Notes: generated by a model from the letters alone, not told the origin. A stretch of 64,000 nucleotides of DNA from Roseovarius sp. MMSF_3281 (GCF_030733685.1 NZ_JASHIM010000001.1:434001-498000); one strand, 5' to 3'; positions 48,469-57,508 are shown, counted from the first letter of the stretch. A program made the numbers and translations.

Positions 48469-48876
48469 ATGCATAGTTTGGGAATTACAGTTAAAGTATT
48501 GTTGATTTTAGCGATTGCGGCAGCGCCGTGGTTTTTTTCGTTCCGACAAAGCCGGTTTTGCGTTGGCATCGGACGAAGCCTAATGGCGAGTGGAGCGCTA
48601 ACTCTTGTACTTGCCTGGTGGGGTGATTTCTCAGTATTTTTAGAACTTTGGTGGATGGGTGTGGACCTTGAAGGGCTTAGCTCAGCGGAAAGGACCGTGA
48701 ATGTTGCTCCGAATTTAAAGAGCTATGCTGAGGAACTGTATTTTTCTCCAGCAATAATGGGGATCGCCTGGCAACTAAAGGCGGTGCTAGCGTTCATAGT
48801 GTACGTTCTTCCCTACACGTGCGCAGTGTGTTTTGGGTTTTTCGTTGCGAGAAAGTTTACCCGAGCTCGAGTGTAA
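48469..48876 (+). CDS. Hypothetical membrane protein in an AT-richer island
   Basis: A 135-residue protein with three or four hydrophobic helices (VKVLLILAIAAAPWFFSF, LMASGALTLVLAWWGDFSVFLELWW, AVLAFIVYVLPYTCAVCFGFFVARKF) and a basic C terminus. Codon use is clearly less GC3-rich than in the neighbours, which suggests recent acquisition. I recognise no family. It stands alone between the bactofilin and mltG genes. Confidence 0.55.
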   Translation: MHSLGITVKVLLILAIAAAPWFFSFRQSRFCVGIGRSLMASGALTLVLAWWGDFSVFLELWWMGVDLEGLSSAERTVNVAPNLKSYAEELYFSPAIMGIAWQLKAVLAFIVYVLPYTCAVCFGFFVARKFTRARV

Positions 48877-49109
48877 TGTTTGTCCGCTTTGTCCCGCCCA
48901 ACGGTCACCTGACCATCTCGGCCAGAAGGTCCGCTCTGACCAGCCCTGCCGTTTCGGGCCATGACCGCTCCGGAATGACACCTGCCATTCACGCTCCGCC
49001 CATATCAACACATTCAAAAAATTCTACGATGTCGCGGTTCCTGTCACATCAATCACGTATTACTGATACCCTGAAAAGGTTAAATAGTCGTAACCGCAGG
49101 GATCACCCC

Positions 49110-49130
49110 GCCCCGGACCTGATCCGGGGC
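49110..49130 (+). repeat. REP-like palindrome, third copy
   Basis: GCCCCGGA-CCTGA-TCCGGGGC has the same eight-base arms and five-base loop as the two palindromes after mlaF. Confidence 0.7.
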
Positions 49131-49161
49131 CTCACACCACTCGCCTGAGGCAAGACGTTTC

Positions 49162-49237
49162 GTACGGTTTGTACGTTCGCCGAACTGGACCCCGGGATTT
49201 TCGTACAAAACTCGCGTACAAAACGTACAAGTTGTAC
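49162..49237. repeat. Cluster of six GTAC motifs
   Basis: GTAC occurs at 49162, 49171, 49203, 49216, 49225 and 49234, mostly flanked as CGTACAAAA or its reverse complement. One GTAC per 256 bases is expected at random base use. Confidence 0.6.
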
Positions 49238-49243
49238 AGAAAA

Positions 49244-50407
49244 TCAGTTCTGCCCTTGCTCGGCCTCAAGTGCGCGGTAGCGGGCCACGTTCTCGTTATG
49301 CTCGGCCAGTGTTTCGGCAAAGACATGGCCATCGCGCGGGTCCAGAGTTTTGGCCACGAAGAAAACGAAATCGGTCTCCAGCGGATTGACCGCCGCCTCG
49401 ATACTGGCCCGCCCCGGATTGGCAATCGGCGTCGGCGGCAAACCGTCAATTACGTAAGTATTCCAATCGGTTCTGGCGCGAAGTTCACTCCGCCGCAGCC
49501 CCCGGCCAAGCACGCTCTGGCCCTCGGTAATCCCGTAAATCACCGTTGGGTCGGTCTGCAGTTTCATGCCCTGCCGCAAACGGTTGGTAAAGACGCTGGC
49601 CACCTGCCCGCGCTCCGTGGGCACCCCGGTTTCCTTCTCGATGATCGAGGCAAGGATTAACGCCTCGTAGGGTGTTTCAAGCGGGATATCCTCGGCCCGG
49701 CTTTCCCAGGCGGCGGCAAGGATAACGTCTTGCGCCTGCTGCATTCTTTCGATCACGCTACCGCGTGTATCGCCTTCGCTCACCTCGTAGCTGTCGGGCG
49801 CGAGGCTGCCTTCGGGCGGGGTTTCGTTAACCTCTCCCTCCAGAACATCCACCGCCTGCAATCCATTGACGATCTGCCAGCTTGTGACCCCCTCGGCAAT
49901 CGCGATACGATAGCGGGTATCGGGTTTTTCGCGAACGTTTTCAAAGATTTGCGGTATCTCGTCTTGGACCGGGTTGAACTCGGCGCGCTCGACGTAGCGG
50001 TTGGTCGCCGGGTCCAGCTCGCGCACCTGCACGTCCGCGCGGGTCACCCCGATTCGATAGACCACCTCGGTGCCGCAGGTGCTCGCGCCACCACGGGTGA
50101 TGATCTCGGTGATCTCCCCCATGCTGGCCCCTTCGGGGATCAACCAACTACCGGCCTTCAACTGGCTGGTTTTATTGGAATATTCCGCCCCGACACGAAA
50201 GATCGTACCGTTGCGCAAGGCCCCTTCGGCCTCCAGTTCCCGCGACACGGCGCGCATGTTGCTGCCCCGTTCGACGCGCAGGCAAATGGATTCCTCCAAC
50301 GGCCCTTGCGCGCTGTACTCGGACTGCCCCCAAAGGATCACCCCGCCCAGAAGGAAGACCAAAACAACAAGGAAAGTCAGGAAGTTAGAGGCGATATGCC
50401 GCCACAT
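49244..50407 (-). CDS. mltG: Endolytic murein transglycosylase
   Basis: A 387-residue MltG (YceG-like), which cleaves nascent glycan strands at the inner membrane. One N-terminal helix (FLTFLVVLVFLLGGVILWG) is followed by a LysM-like region and the catalytic domain with LILASIIEKETGVPTERGQVASVFTNRLRQGMKLQTDPTVIYG, where the Glu after SII is the catalytic residue. ATG 50407 overlaps the fabF stop by one base (TGATG) and is preferred over the ATG seven codons upstream. The fabF-mltG order is common in proteobacteria. Confidence 0.94.
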   Translation of the reverse strand: MWRHIASNFLTFLVVLVFLLGGVILWGQSEYSAQGPLEESICLRVERGSNMRAVSRELEAEGALRNGTIFRVGAEYSNKTSQLKAGSWLIPEGASMGEITEIITRGGASTCGTEVVYRIGVTRADVQVRELDPATNRYVERAEFNPVQDEIPQIFENVREKPDTRYRIAIAEGVTSWQIVNGLQAVDVLEGEVNETPPEGSLAPDSYEVSEGDTRGSVIERMQQAQDVILAAAWESRAEDIPLETPYEALILASIIEKETGVPTERGQVASVFTNRLRQGMKLQTDPTVIYGITEGQSVLGRGLRRSELRARTDWNTYVIDGLPPTPIANPGRASIEAAVNPLETDFVFFVAKTLDPRDGHVFAETLAEHNENVARYRALEAEQGQN

Positions 50408-51666
50408 CAGCGCAGCTTCCCAACACAAAGCGAGGCATTGGTGCCGCCAAAGCCAAAGCTGTTTGACATTGCCACGTTGATCTCGCGCTCCCGCGCCGCA
50501 TTGGCCGCAAGGTCCAGCGGCGTTTCCACCGCCGGGTTGTCCAGGTTGATCGTCGGCGGCGCCACCTGGTCACGCACGGCCAAGATCGAAAAGATCGCCT
50601 CGATCGCCCCCGCAGCCCCCAAAAGGTGCCCGGTCGAGGATTTTGTCGACGACATCGTCGCCTTGCCGGCCGCGGCCCCCAAAAGCCGCTCAACCGCCTG
50701 CAATTCAATGGTATCGGCCATGGTCGAGGTGCCATGCGCGTTCATGTAATCCACCTGGCCCGGGTCGATCTCGGCATGTTTCAAGGCCGCCTGCATGGCG
50801 CGGAACCCGCCATCGCCATCCTCCGCCGGGGCGGTGATGTGATAGGCATCGCCCGACAGGCCATAGCCCAGAACTTCGGCGTAAATCTTGGCCCCGCGCG
50901 CCTTGGCATGCTCGTATTCCTCCAGCACGACAACACCCGCGCCCTCGCCCATGACAAACCCGTCGCGGTCCGCGTCATAGGGGCGGCTGGCCGCCTGCGG
51001 GTCGTCGGCGCGCTTGGTCGACAGGGCCTTGCAGGCGTTGAAGCCCGCAATCCCGATCTCGCAAATCGCCGCCTCGGCCCCACCGGCCACCATCACGTCG
51101 GCATCGCCGTACTTGATCAGGCGCGAGGCATCGCCAATCGCATGCGCGCCCGTCGAACAGGCCGTCACCACCGCGTGGTTCGGCCCCCGGAAGCCATAGC
51201 GAATGCTCACCTGGCCCGAAATCAGGTTGATCAGCGCGCCGGGAATGAAAAAGGGCGAGACACGCCGCACACCCTTGTCGCGGATCAAAAGCGTTGTCTG
51301 TTCAATGGATTGCAGCCCGCCGATGCCCGAGCCCAACATCACGCCGGTCCGCAAAAGGCTTTCTTCGTCCTCGGGGGTCCAGCCCGCATCGGCCACCGCC
51401 TGATCCGCCGCCGCCAGACCGTAAAGGATGAAATCATCCACCTTGCGGCGCTCTTTCGGGGCCATGTGATCGTCGGCGTTGAAGGTTCCGTCGCTGCCAT
51501 CGCCAAGCGGTACTTCGCAGGCGTATTTCGTCGCCACGTTCTCAGGATCGAACCGGGTGATCGTACCCGCCCCCGATTGCCCGTCCAGCAGACGCTTCCA
51601 GCTTTCCTCGACCCCCGACGCCAACGGCGTGACCAATCCAAGGCCGGTAACAACGACACGACGCAT
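50407..51666 (-). CDS. fabF: 3-oxoacyl-ACP synthase II
   Basis: A 419-residue KAS II condensing enzyme. The catalytic triad is visible: Cys170 in VTACSTGAHAIG, His in NAHGTSTMA and His in SSTKSSTGHLLGAAG. The N terminus RRVVVTGLGLVTPLASGVEESW is standard. It lies 238 bases after the HisA-like gene and is directly coupled to mltG. Confidence 0.97.
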   Translation of the reverse strand: MRRVVVTGLGLVTPLASGVEESWKRLLDGQSGAGTITRFDPENVATKYACEVPLGDGSDGTFNADDHMAPKERRKVDDFILYGLAAADQAVADAGWTPEDEESLLRTGVMLGSGIGGLQSIEQTTLLIRDKGVRRVSPFFIPGALINLISGQVSIRYGFRGPNHAVVTACSTGAHAIGDASRLIKYGDADVMVAGGAEAAICEIGIAGFNACKALSTKRADDPQAASRPYDADRDGFVMGEGAGVVVLEEYEHAKARGAKIYAEVLGYGLSGDAYHITAPAEDGDGGFRAMQAALKHAEIDPGQVDYMNAHGTSTMADTIELQAVERLLGAAAGKATMSSTKSSTGHLLGAAGAIEAIFSILAVRDQVAPPTINLDNPAVETPLDLAANAAREREINVAMSNSFGFGGTNASLCVGKLR

Positions 51667-51759
51667 CCTGCTGCCCTTTCACAAATTTCCTCGGCTGCTC
51701 ATAGCGTGCCTTACCCCTAGGGGGCAAGCCCAAGCAGGCCCGGCAAGCAAGGCAATGCC

Positions 51760-51877
51760 AAAGCGTTTCGCGAAAAACCTGCATCACAGCTTATCGGGAA
51801 ATGCAGCCCAAAACCCAATCGTTGCACGCGTTCCGCCTTTTGCCGATGGCTCGGATCAAAGGCGGAACGCTTTAGTG
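51760..51877. repeat. Intergenic repeat with long hairpin between hisA-like gene and fabF
   Basis: AAAGCGTTTCGCG at 51760-51772 resembles the zinT 3' element. A perfect 13-base-pair inverted repeat follows: GCGTTCCGCCTTT at 51828-51840 and AAAGGCGGAACGC at 51858-51870, loop 17 bases. The end, read on the minus strand, is CACTAAAGCGTTCCGC. It may end transcription after the HisA-like gene. Confidence 0.6.
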
Positions 51878-51904
51878 TTTCATATGCTGACAGCAGCCCG
51901 AAAG

Positions 51905-52648
51905 TTACTGGAACTCGGCGGTCGGCTCGGGCACGGCCCGCGCAAGGCTCAAGGCCTCTTGCAAATCGACATCGCGTGACAGAAGCGCCTGACCGATCAA
52001 CGTTCCCGCCACGTTGGGCACGTATTTCAGGCGCGAGACATCGTCGGCACTGCGCACCGTCCCGCGTGCGATCACCGGATGGTGCGTTTGTGCGGCCAGA
52101 TGCGTGATCACGCCAAGGCTGCCATCAGTGTCTTCGATATCGGCGTCGATATCGGTCACGATGATGCCCGCCAAGGGGGCGTCGTCAAAGGCCTTGATGT
52201 AATCCTCGGGCGTAAAGGCCGATTGCGATTTCCAGCCTTCGGTCATCACCGCGCCATTGAAGACATCCACCGCCAGAACGATCTGATCGGGGAAATACTT
52301 GGCCAATTCGCGCAGCAAATCAGGGTCATGCGCCGCCATGGTCCCTACCACGACACGTCCGGCGCCCTTGTCGATCCAGCGGTCCACCGCATCACGCGAC
52401 CGGAACCCGCCACCAAGTTGCACAGGGATACCCGCCGCGCGAATGATGTCTTCCAGCAATTGGGCATTGTCGCCATCACCCGCCAAGGCGTTGATATCGG
52501 TGACATGCATCCATTCGGCCCCGGCAGCGGCAAAACCGCGTGCCGTTTCAACCGGGTCCACATGCCAGATCACGGGTTCTTCCAACCGGCCCCGCGTCAA
52601 CGAAACACATTTACCGTTATGCAGTTCAAGGGTGGGATAAATGATCAT
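51905..52648 (-). CDS. HisA-like TIM-barrel protein (paralogue with altered active site)
   Basis: A 247-residue protein related to HisA, the ProFAR isomerase of histidine synthesis. Half-barrel features are MIIYPTLELHNGKCVSL and VQLGGGFRSRDAVDRWIDKGAGRVVVGT. Compared with HisA, the first-strand catalytic Asp is Glu8, the loop normally TDIxRDG is TDIDADIEDTDG, and the second phosphate motif, normally SGGV, reads ARGTV. These changes argue against ordinary HisA activity. It sits between acpP and fabF, away from any his genes. Its substrate is unknown. Confidence 0.8.
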   Translation of the reverse strand: MIIYPTLELHNGKCVSLTRGRLEEPVIWHVDPVETARGFAAAGAEWMHVTDINALAGDGDNAQLLEDIIRAAGIPVQLGGGFRSRDAVDRWIDKGAGRVVVGTMAAHDPDLLRELAKYFPDQIVLAVDVFNGAVMTEGWKSQSAFTPEDYIKAFDDAPLAGIIVTDIDADIEDTDGSLGVITHLAAQTHHPVIARGTVRSADDVSRLKYVPNVAGTLIGQALLSRDVDLQEALSLARAVPEPTAEFQ

Positions 52649-52788
52649 TCCAGCCGTGCCTTTCCATCGCATCGCCCACCGCGCAAATCCACGCGGCCAA
52701 AATTGATTCTGGAGCGTCTCACGCCACCGCGATTGTACCAAATCGGCATGATGCAGCCAATTCGCGCCGTTCCTGACCAACAACGACG

Positions 52789-52822
52789 AAAAAGGCCCCC
52801 GCTATCCGGCAGGGGCCCTTCG
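52789..52822 (-). terminator. Terminator after acpP
   Basis: On the minus strand AAGGGCCCC pairs with GGGGGCCTT (one internal mismatch) around TGCCGGATAGC and is followed by TTTC; it lies 25 bases after the acpP stop. Confidence 0.8.
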
Positions 52823-52844
52823 AAAACTCGACACGAAGCTCGGC

Positions 52845-53078
52845 TTACGACGCTTCGTTGATGAACTTCACCGCGTCGCCGAAGGTTTGGATGGTTTCGG
52901 CCGCATCGTCGGGGATCTCGATGCCGAACTCTTCCTCGAAGGCCATGACCAGCTCAACAGTGTCAAGGCTGTCGGCGCCCAGATCGTCGATGAACGAGGC
53001 GTTCTCGGTCACCTTGTCTTCTTCAACGCCCAGATGTTCCACAACGATCTTTTTAACGCGATCTGCGATGTCGCTCAT
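52845..53078 (-). CDS. acpP: Acyl carrier protein
   Basis: A 77-residue acidic ACP. The phosphopantetheine attachment site is Ser37 in [27 protein letters not shown]. The protein carries growing acyl chains between FabD, FabG and FabF, whose genes flank it. A 225-base spacer separates it from fabG, room for its own promoter. Confidence 0.98.
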   Translation of the reverse strand: MSDIADRVKKIVVEHLGVEEDKVTENASFIDDLGADSLDTVELVMAFEEEFGIEIPDDAAETIQTFGDAVKFINEAS

Positions 53079-53303
53079 GTCTTAATCCTCATCTACTTTT
53101 CGAACCTTTCGGTCCGTTTTCCGCCCCTGCCCACGAAGGGAAGCGGGTTTGGTGATGCCCGTCCGGGCGGTTTGACTGCCCGGCAGGCGGGCGTGTCGGG
53201 GTTGGAACGGGCCCACCGCCGACGAATGTGCGCCGCCTATAGCACATGGCGCGCGAATGGCAAACGCTTTCCAGACAAGGCCCGCCATGGCGGGCCAAGC
53301 CGC

Positions 53304-54041
53304 CTACAACATGGCCATACCACCGTTCACATGCAAGGTCGCCCCGGTGACATAGCCCGCCTCGGGGCTGGCCAGATAAAGAACCGCCGCCGCGATTTCC
53401 TCGGGCGTGCCCATGCGCGCCGCCGGAATCTTGCCGTTGATCGCGTCTTTCTGATCCTCGGTCAGTTTCTCGGTCATCGCCGTTGCGATGAACCCCGGCG
53501 CCACCGCGTTGGCGGTAATGCCACGGCTGGCCACCTCGTAGGCGATGGATTTTGTCATCCCCACCATTCCGGCCTTGGAGGCGGCATAGTTCACCTGCCC
53601 CGGGTTGCCCGTGGCCCCCACGATGGAACTGATATTGATGATCCGGCCCCAACGCGCCTTCATCATCGGGCGCATCACGCCCCGGCACAGCCGCATGGTC
53701 GAGGTCAGGTTGACGTCGATCACGCTTTGCCATTCCTCGTCCGACATGCGCATGAAAATCTGGTCGCGGGTGATCCCGGCGTTGTTCACCAGGATATCCA
53801 GCGCGCCCATCGCCTCGATCGCCTGCTTGGGCAGGGCATCCACGGCCTCGCCATCGCTCAGGTTGCAGGGCAGGACATGCGCCCGCTCGCCCAGTTCGGC
53901 GGCCAAGGCTTCCAGCGGTTCCACCCGCGTGCCCGAAAGCCCCACGGTCGCACCCGCCTCATGCAGCGCCTTGGCAATCGCACCGCCAATGCCGCCCGAG
54001 GCCCCGGTGACCAGAGCGCATTTTCCTGTCAGATCAAACAT
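53304..54041 (-). CDS. fabG: 3-oxoacyl-ACP reductase
   Basis: A 245-residue short-chain dehydrogenase, NADPH-dependent. The cofactor motif is TGASGGIG (residues 12-19), NNAG follows near 86-89, and the catalytic Ser138/139, Tyr152 and Lys156 lie in INISS...NYAASK. It follows fabD after 37 bases on the same strand, as in the classical fab cluster. Confidence 0.96.
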   Translation of the reverse strand: MFDLTGKCALVTGASGGIGGAIAKALHEAGATVGLSGTRVEPLEALAAELGERAHVLPCNLSDGEAVDALPKQAIEAMGALDILVNNAGITRDQIFMRMSDEEWQSVIDVNLTSTMRLCRGVMRPMMKARWGRIINISSIVGATGNPGQVNYAASKAGMVGMTKSIAYEVASRGITANAVAPGFIATAMTEKLTEDQKDAINGKIPAARMGTPEEIAAAVLYLASPEAGYVTGATLHVNGGMAML

Positions 54042-54078
54042 ATCCAGTTCCTTTGTCTTTGCGCCAAATGCCTTGGCT

Positions 54079-55020
54079 TTAGCCGTTCAAGGCGTCCTTC
54101 GCGGCCGCCACATCAGCGGGCGCACCAACATTGCGGCACGCCAGACTGCGATCAATCCGGCGGATCATCCCCGAAAGCGCCTTGCCCGCGCCGATCTCCC
54201 ACGCCTCGGTCACACCTTGTGCCGCCATGTACAAAACCGATTCGCGCCAACGGACCGCGCCCGTGACCTGTTCCACCAGAAGCTTGCGGATCTCGTCGGG
54301 GTCGCTCACCGCCTCGGCGCGCACATTGGCCACCACCGGCACGGTGGGGGCCTTGATTTCAACCGCCGCCAAGGCCTCGGCCATCACATCCGCCGCGGGC
54401 TGCATCAGCGCGCAATGGAACGGCGCGCTTACCGGCAAGAGCATGGCGCGCTTGGCGCCCTTGTCCTTGGCCAAATCCACGGCGCGTTCCACCGCCGCCT
54501 TGTGACCCGAGACCACAACTTGCCCCGGATCGTTGTCATTGGCCGCTTGGCAGACCTCGCCCTGCGCGGCCGCCTCGGCCACCTCGCGCACCGCGTCCAG
54601 ATCAAGCCCCAGAACGGCGGCCATCGCACCCACACCCACCGGAACGGCCTTCTGCATGGCCTCGCCGCGCGTGCGCAACAAACGCGCGCAATCCGCCACG
54701 CTCAACGCGCCCGCCGCGGCCAGTGCGGAATATTCCCCAAGGCTATGGCCCGCGACCATGCTTGCCGCATCAATGCCGACGCCCTCGGCCTCCAAGGCCC
54801 GCATCGCCGCCAGCGATGTCGCCATAAGCGCAGGCTGCGCATTCTGCGTCAGGGTCAGTTCCTCCTGCTCCCCCTCCCAGATCAGCGCCGACAGCTTTTC
54901 GCCCAAGGCGTCGTCCACCTCGTCGAAAACGGCCCGGGCCGCCGGATAGGCCTCGGCCAGTTCCTTGCCCATGCCAATTGTCTGTGCCCCTTGCCCGGGA
55001 AATACGAATGCGCGGCTCAT
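54079..55020 (-). CDS. fabD: Malonyl-CoA-ACP transacylase
   Basis: A 313-residue FabD that charges ACP with malonate. The active-site Ser93 is in AGHSLGEYSAL and the catalytic His in SAPFHCALM; the N terminus MSRAFVFPGQGAQTIGMG is typical. The open frame extends 36 codons upstream without homology. It is the first gene of the minus-strand fab cluster. Confidence 0.97.
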   Translation of the reverse strand: MSRAFVFPGQGAQTIGMGKELAEAYPAARAVFDEVDDALGEKLSALIWEGEQEELTLTQNAQPALMATSLAAMRALEAEGVGIDAASMVAGHSLGEYSALAAAGALSVADCARLLRTRGEAMQKAVPVGVGAMAAVLGLDLDAVREVAEAAAQGEVCQAANDNDPGQVVVSGHKAAVERAVDLAKDKGAKRAMLLPVSAPFHCALMQPAADVMAEALAAVEIKAPTVPVVANVRAEAVSDPDEIRKLLVEQVTGAVRWRESVLYMAAQGVTEAWEIGAGKALSGMIRRIDRSLACRNVGAPADVAAAKDALNG

Positions 55021-55195
55021 TATCGTCCCTCTTGTCTTTGGCTTTGCCCGTCCACCCCGGATAGCGCGCCTCGCGGCGCGAGGCAACGCACAAACCCCAT
55101 TGGGCAGGAATGCACGGCGCCTGTGCAAAGGTCGCCATTGCGCACCCGCACGAAGCGATTACCCTGCCACCAACTCGTATTTTCAGGATTCTCCC

Positions 55196-56413
55196 ATGCC
55201 CCTCGGCAATACCCCCACCGCCTATGGCGCGGTCACCAAGACCTTTCACTGGCTTATCGCCCTTGGCATATTTGCCGCCCTGCCCCTGGGCTATTTCGCC
55301 CATGATCTGGCCTATCAGGTGCAAAACCCCGAGATCGCCACCAACGAAGCACAGGTTGCCCGCGCCGCCCTGTTGTTCTCGCTGCATAAAACCATCGGGC
55401 TTATGGTGTTTTTCGTGGCGCTGGCCCGCATCCTCTGGGCGCTGTCGCAACCCAAGCCGGGGCTTCTGAATGGCGACACCGTGCTGGAATCGCGCCTCGC
55501 CGAAGTGGTCCACTGGCTGCTTTACGGCTCGCTTGTCGCCGTGCCGCTTTCCGGCTGGATTCACCACGCCTCCACCACCGGCTTTGCGCCCATCTGGTGG
55601 CCCTTCGGACAATCCCTGCCCTTTGTGCCCAAGGACGAAGGCGTCGCGCAAATCACCGCCACCCTGCACTTCTTGTTGCAATGGGTTCTGGTGGGCGCAC
55701 TGGCCCTGCATATCCTGGGCGCGCTCAAACACCACGTGTTTGATCGCGACGCCACCCTGCGGCGTATGCTGCCGGGCTATACCCCTGCCCACCCCACCGA
55801 CAAACAACCCGGCCACGGCTTGCCCCTTCTGGGCGCGCTGGCGGTCTGGGCCGTGGTTCTTGGCGGCGCCAACGCCCTTGGCTGGTTCAAGGTCGAGGCG
55901 ACCCAAAGCGCCCCTGCCCAATCCCTCGCCACCGTCGAAAGCGACTGGACCGTGCAGGACGGCACGCTGGAAATCACCGTCGTGCAAATGGGCTCCGAGG
56001 TGTCGGGCAGCTTCGCCGACTGGACCGCGCAAATCGCCTATGACGAAACCGCCGAAAACCCCAAGGGCGATGTCACCGTCACCGTGTCGATCCCCTCGCT
56101 TACCCTCGGATCGGTCACGGATCAGGCCATGGGCCCCGAGTATTTCAACGCCGAGGCGCATCCCACGGCAACCTTCACCGCCGACATCATTGAGGCCGAC
56201 GGCCACATCGCCCAAGGCACCCTGACCATCAAGGATCAATCCGTACCGGTCGACTTGCCCTTCGATCTGACCATCGAAGGCGACACCGCCACCGCCACGG
56301 GCGGCCTTACCGTGGATCGCCGCAACTTCAACATCGGCGGCGAGGCCACGGATTCGCTCGCGGCCAGCGTCGATATTCAGTTCACCCTGACCGCCACCCG
56401 TAACACACCTTAA
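55196..56413 (+). CDS. Cytochrome b561 - YceI fusion protein
   Basis: A 405-residue fusion. Residues 1 to about 190 form a four-helix cytochrome b561 domain with heme-ligand candidates in TKTFHWLIAL, LHKTIGLMVF and HFLLQWVLVGALALHILGALKHH. A fifth hydrophobic helix (LPLLGALAVWAVVLGGANALGW, about 205-226) leads to a YceI domain (about 240-400: DWTVQDGTLEITVVQMGSEVSGSFADWTAQIAYD). YceI domains bind polyprenoid lipids, so the protein may couple membrane redox to an isoprenoid quinone or similar. A separate yceI gene lies 1.1 kb further on. Confidence 0.88.
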   Translation: MPLGNTPTAYGAVTKTFHWLIALGIFAALPLGYFAHDLAYQVQNPEIATNEAQVARAALLFSLHKTIGLMVFFVALARILWALSQPKPGLLNGDTVLESRLAEVVHWLLYGSLVAVPLSGWIHHASTTGFAPIWWPFGQSLPFVPKDEGVAQITATLHFLLQWVLVGALALHILGALKHHVFDRDATLRRMLPGYTPAHPTDKQPGHGLPLLGALAVWAVVLGGANALGWFKVEATQSAPAQSLATVESDWTVQDGTLEITVVQMGSEVSGSFADWTAQIAYDETAENPKGDVTVTVSIPSLTLGSVTDQAMGPEYFNAEAHPTATFTADIIEADGHIAQGTLTIKDQSVPVDLPFDLTIEGDTATATGGLTVDRRNFNIGGEATDSLAASVDIQFTLTATRNTP

Positions 56414-56476
56414 AGGCTTGATCCCCATCCCGGCCCACGCAATAGTCCCGATCACACAGCATTGCAGGGGGCAGGC

Positions 56477-57448
56477 ATGAGCGGATTGATGGCACTACTG
56501 GACGATGTGGCGGCTTTGGCCAAACTCGCCGCCGCCTCGGTCGATGACGTGGCGGGGCAAGCCGCCAAGGCCGGATCGAAAGCCGCGGGCGCGGTGATCG
56601 ACGATGCCGCCGTGACGCCCAAGTACATGCAGGGCTTCGCCCCGGCGCGTGAATTGCCGATGGTCTGGCGCATCGCGCGGGCCTCGATTTTCAACAAACT
56701 GGTCTTCCTGCTGCCGGCCGGCCTCGCGCTGTCCGCGTTCGCCCCGTGGATGATCCCGCCCCTGCTGATGCTGGGCGGCGGATATCTATGCTTCGAAGGG
56801 GCCGAGAAAATCGCCCATGCGCTTGGCTTCGGCAAGGGCCACGGCGGCCCGGATGGAAGCCACACCGAGGGCAACGCCGCGCATCTGGAAGAACAGAAAG
56901 TCTCTGGAGCCATCAAAACCGATTTCATCCTCTCGGCTGAAATCATGACAATCGCGCTGGCCGCCATCCCCGAAAGCAGCTTCTGGATGGAGGCCGCGAC
57001 ACTGGCCTTGGTGGCCGTGGGCATCACCGCCTTGGTCTATGGCGCGGTCGCGCTGATCGTCAAAGCCGACGACGCCGGCCTGTTCATGGCCGAGCGCGGT
57101 CGGCTGGGCCTGACCCGCGCCTTGGGGCGCGGCATCGTCCGCGCCATGCCCGGTTTCATGAAACTGCTGATGATCGTCGGCACGGCCGCGATGCTCTGGG
57201 TGGGCGGCTCGATCATCCTGCATGCGCTGGATCAAATGGGCTTTCCGGCGCTTTACGACTGGATTCACCACGCGGCACTTGCCGCCGCTGAGGGCACAGG
57301 CGATTGGGCGGGTGCCGTGGAATGGGGCGTCACCGCCGGGTTGGACGGTGTCTTTGGCCTCGCCCTCGGCGTGGTGCTGATCCCCATCGGCGTGAAGGTC
57401 ATCAAACCCATCTGGACCCGGACCCTGGGCCGCGCCAAGGCCCATTGA
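56477..57448 (+). CDS. DUF808 family membrane protein (YedI-like)
   Basis: A 323-residue inner-membrane protein. The N terminus MSGLMALLDDVAALAKLAAASVDDVAGQA and KLVFLLPAGLALSAFAPWMIPPLLMLGGGYLCFEGAEKI are characteristic of DUF808; several more hydrophobic segments follow. The role is unknown. ATG 56477 follows AGGGGGCAG. A terminator-like hairpin (on the minus strand) lies between it and the convergent yceI gene. Confidence 0.88.
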   Translation: MSGLMALLDDVAALAKLAAASVDDVAGQAAKAGSKAAGAVIDDAAVTPKYMQGFAPARELPMVWRIARASIFNKLVFLLPAGLALSAFAPWMIPPLLMLGGGYLCFEGAEKIAHALGFGKGHGGPDGSHTEGNAAHLEEQKVSGAIKTDFILSAEIMTIALAAIPESSFWMEAATLALVAVGITALVYGAVALIVKADDAGLFMAERGRLGLTRALGRGIVRAMPGFMKLLMIVGTAAMLWVGGSIILHALDQMGFPALYDWIHHAALAAAEGTGDWAGAVEWGVTAGLDGVFGLALGVVLIPIGVKVIKPIWTRTLGRAKAH

Positions 57449-57508
57449 CGCACAGCCCCTTTCGCACCCGCACCCGAAAGCGCTGATGCGCGCGGCGGTA
57501 ACCACCAC

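Larger units (their letters stand above)
48877..49243. other. Gene-free stretch with REP-like palindrome and GTAC cluster
   Basis: No convincing coding frame. It contains a REP-like palindrome at 49110-49130 and, at 49162-49237, six GTAC tetramers, several as CGTACAAAA or TTGTACG. The stretch ends at the mltG stop. Confidence 0.6.
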
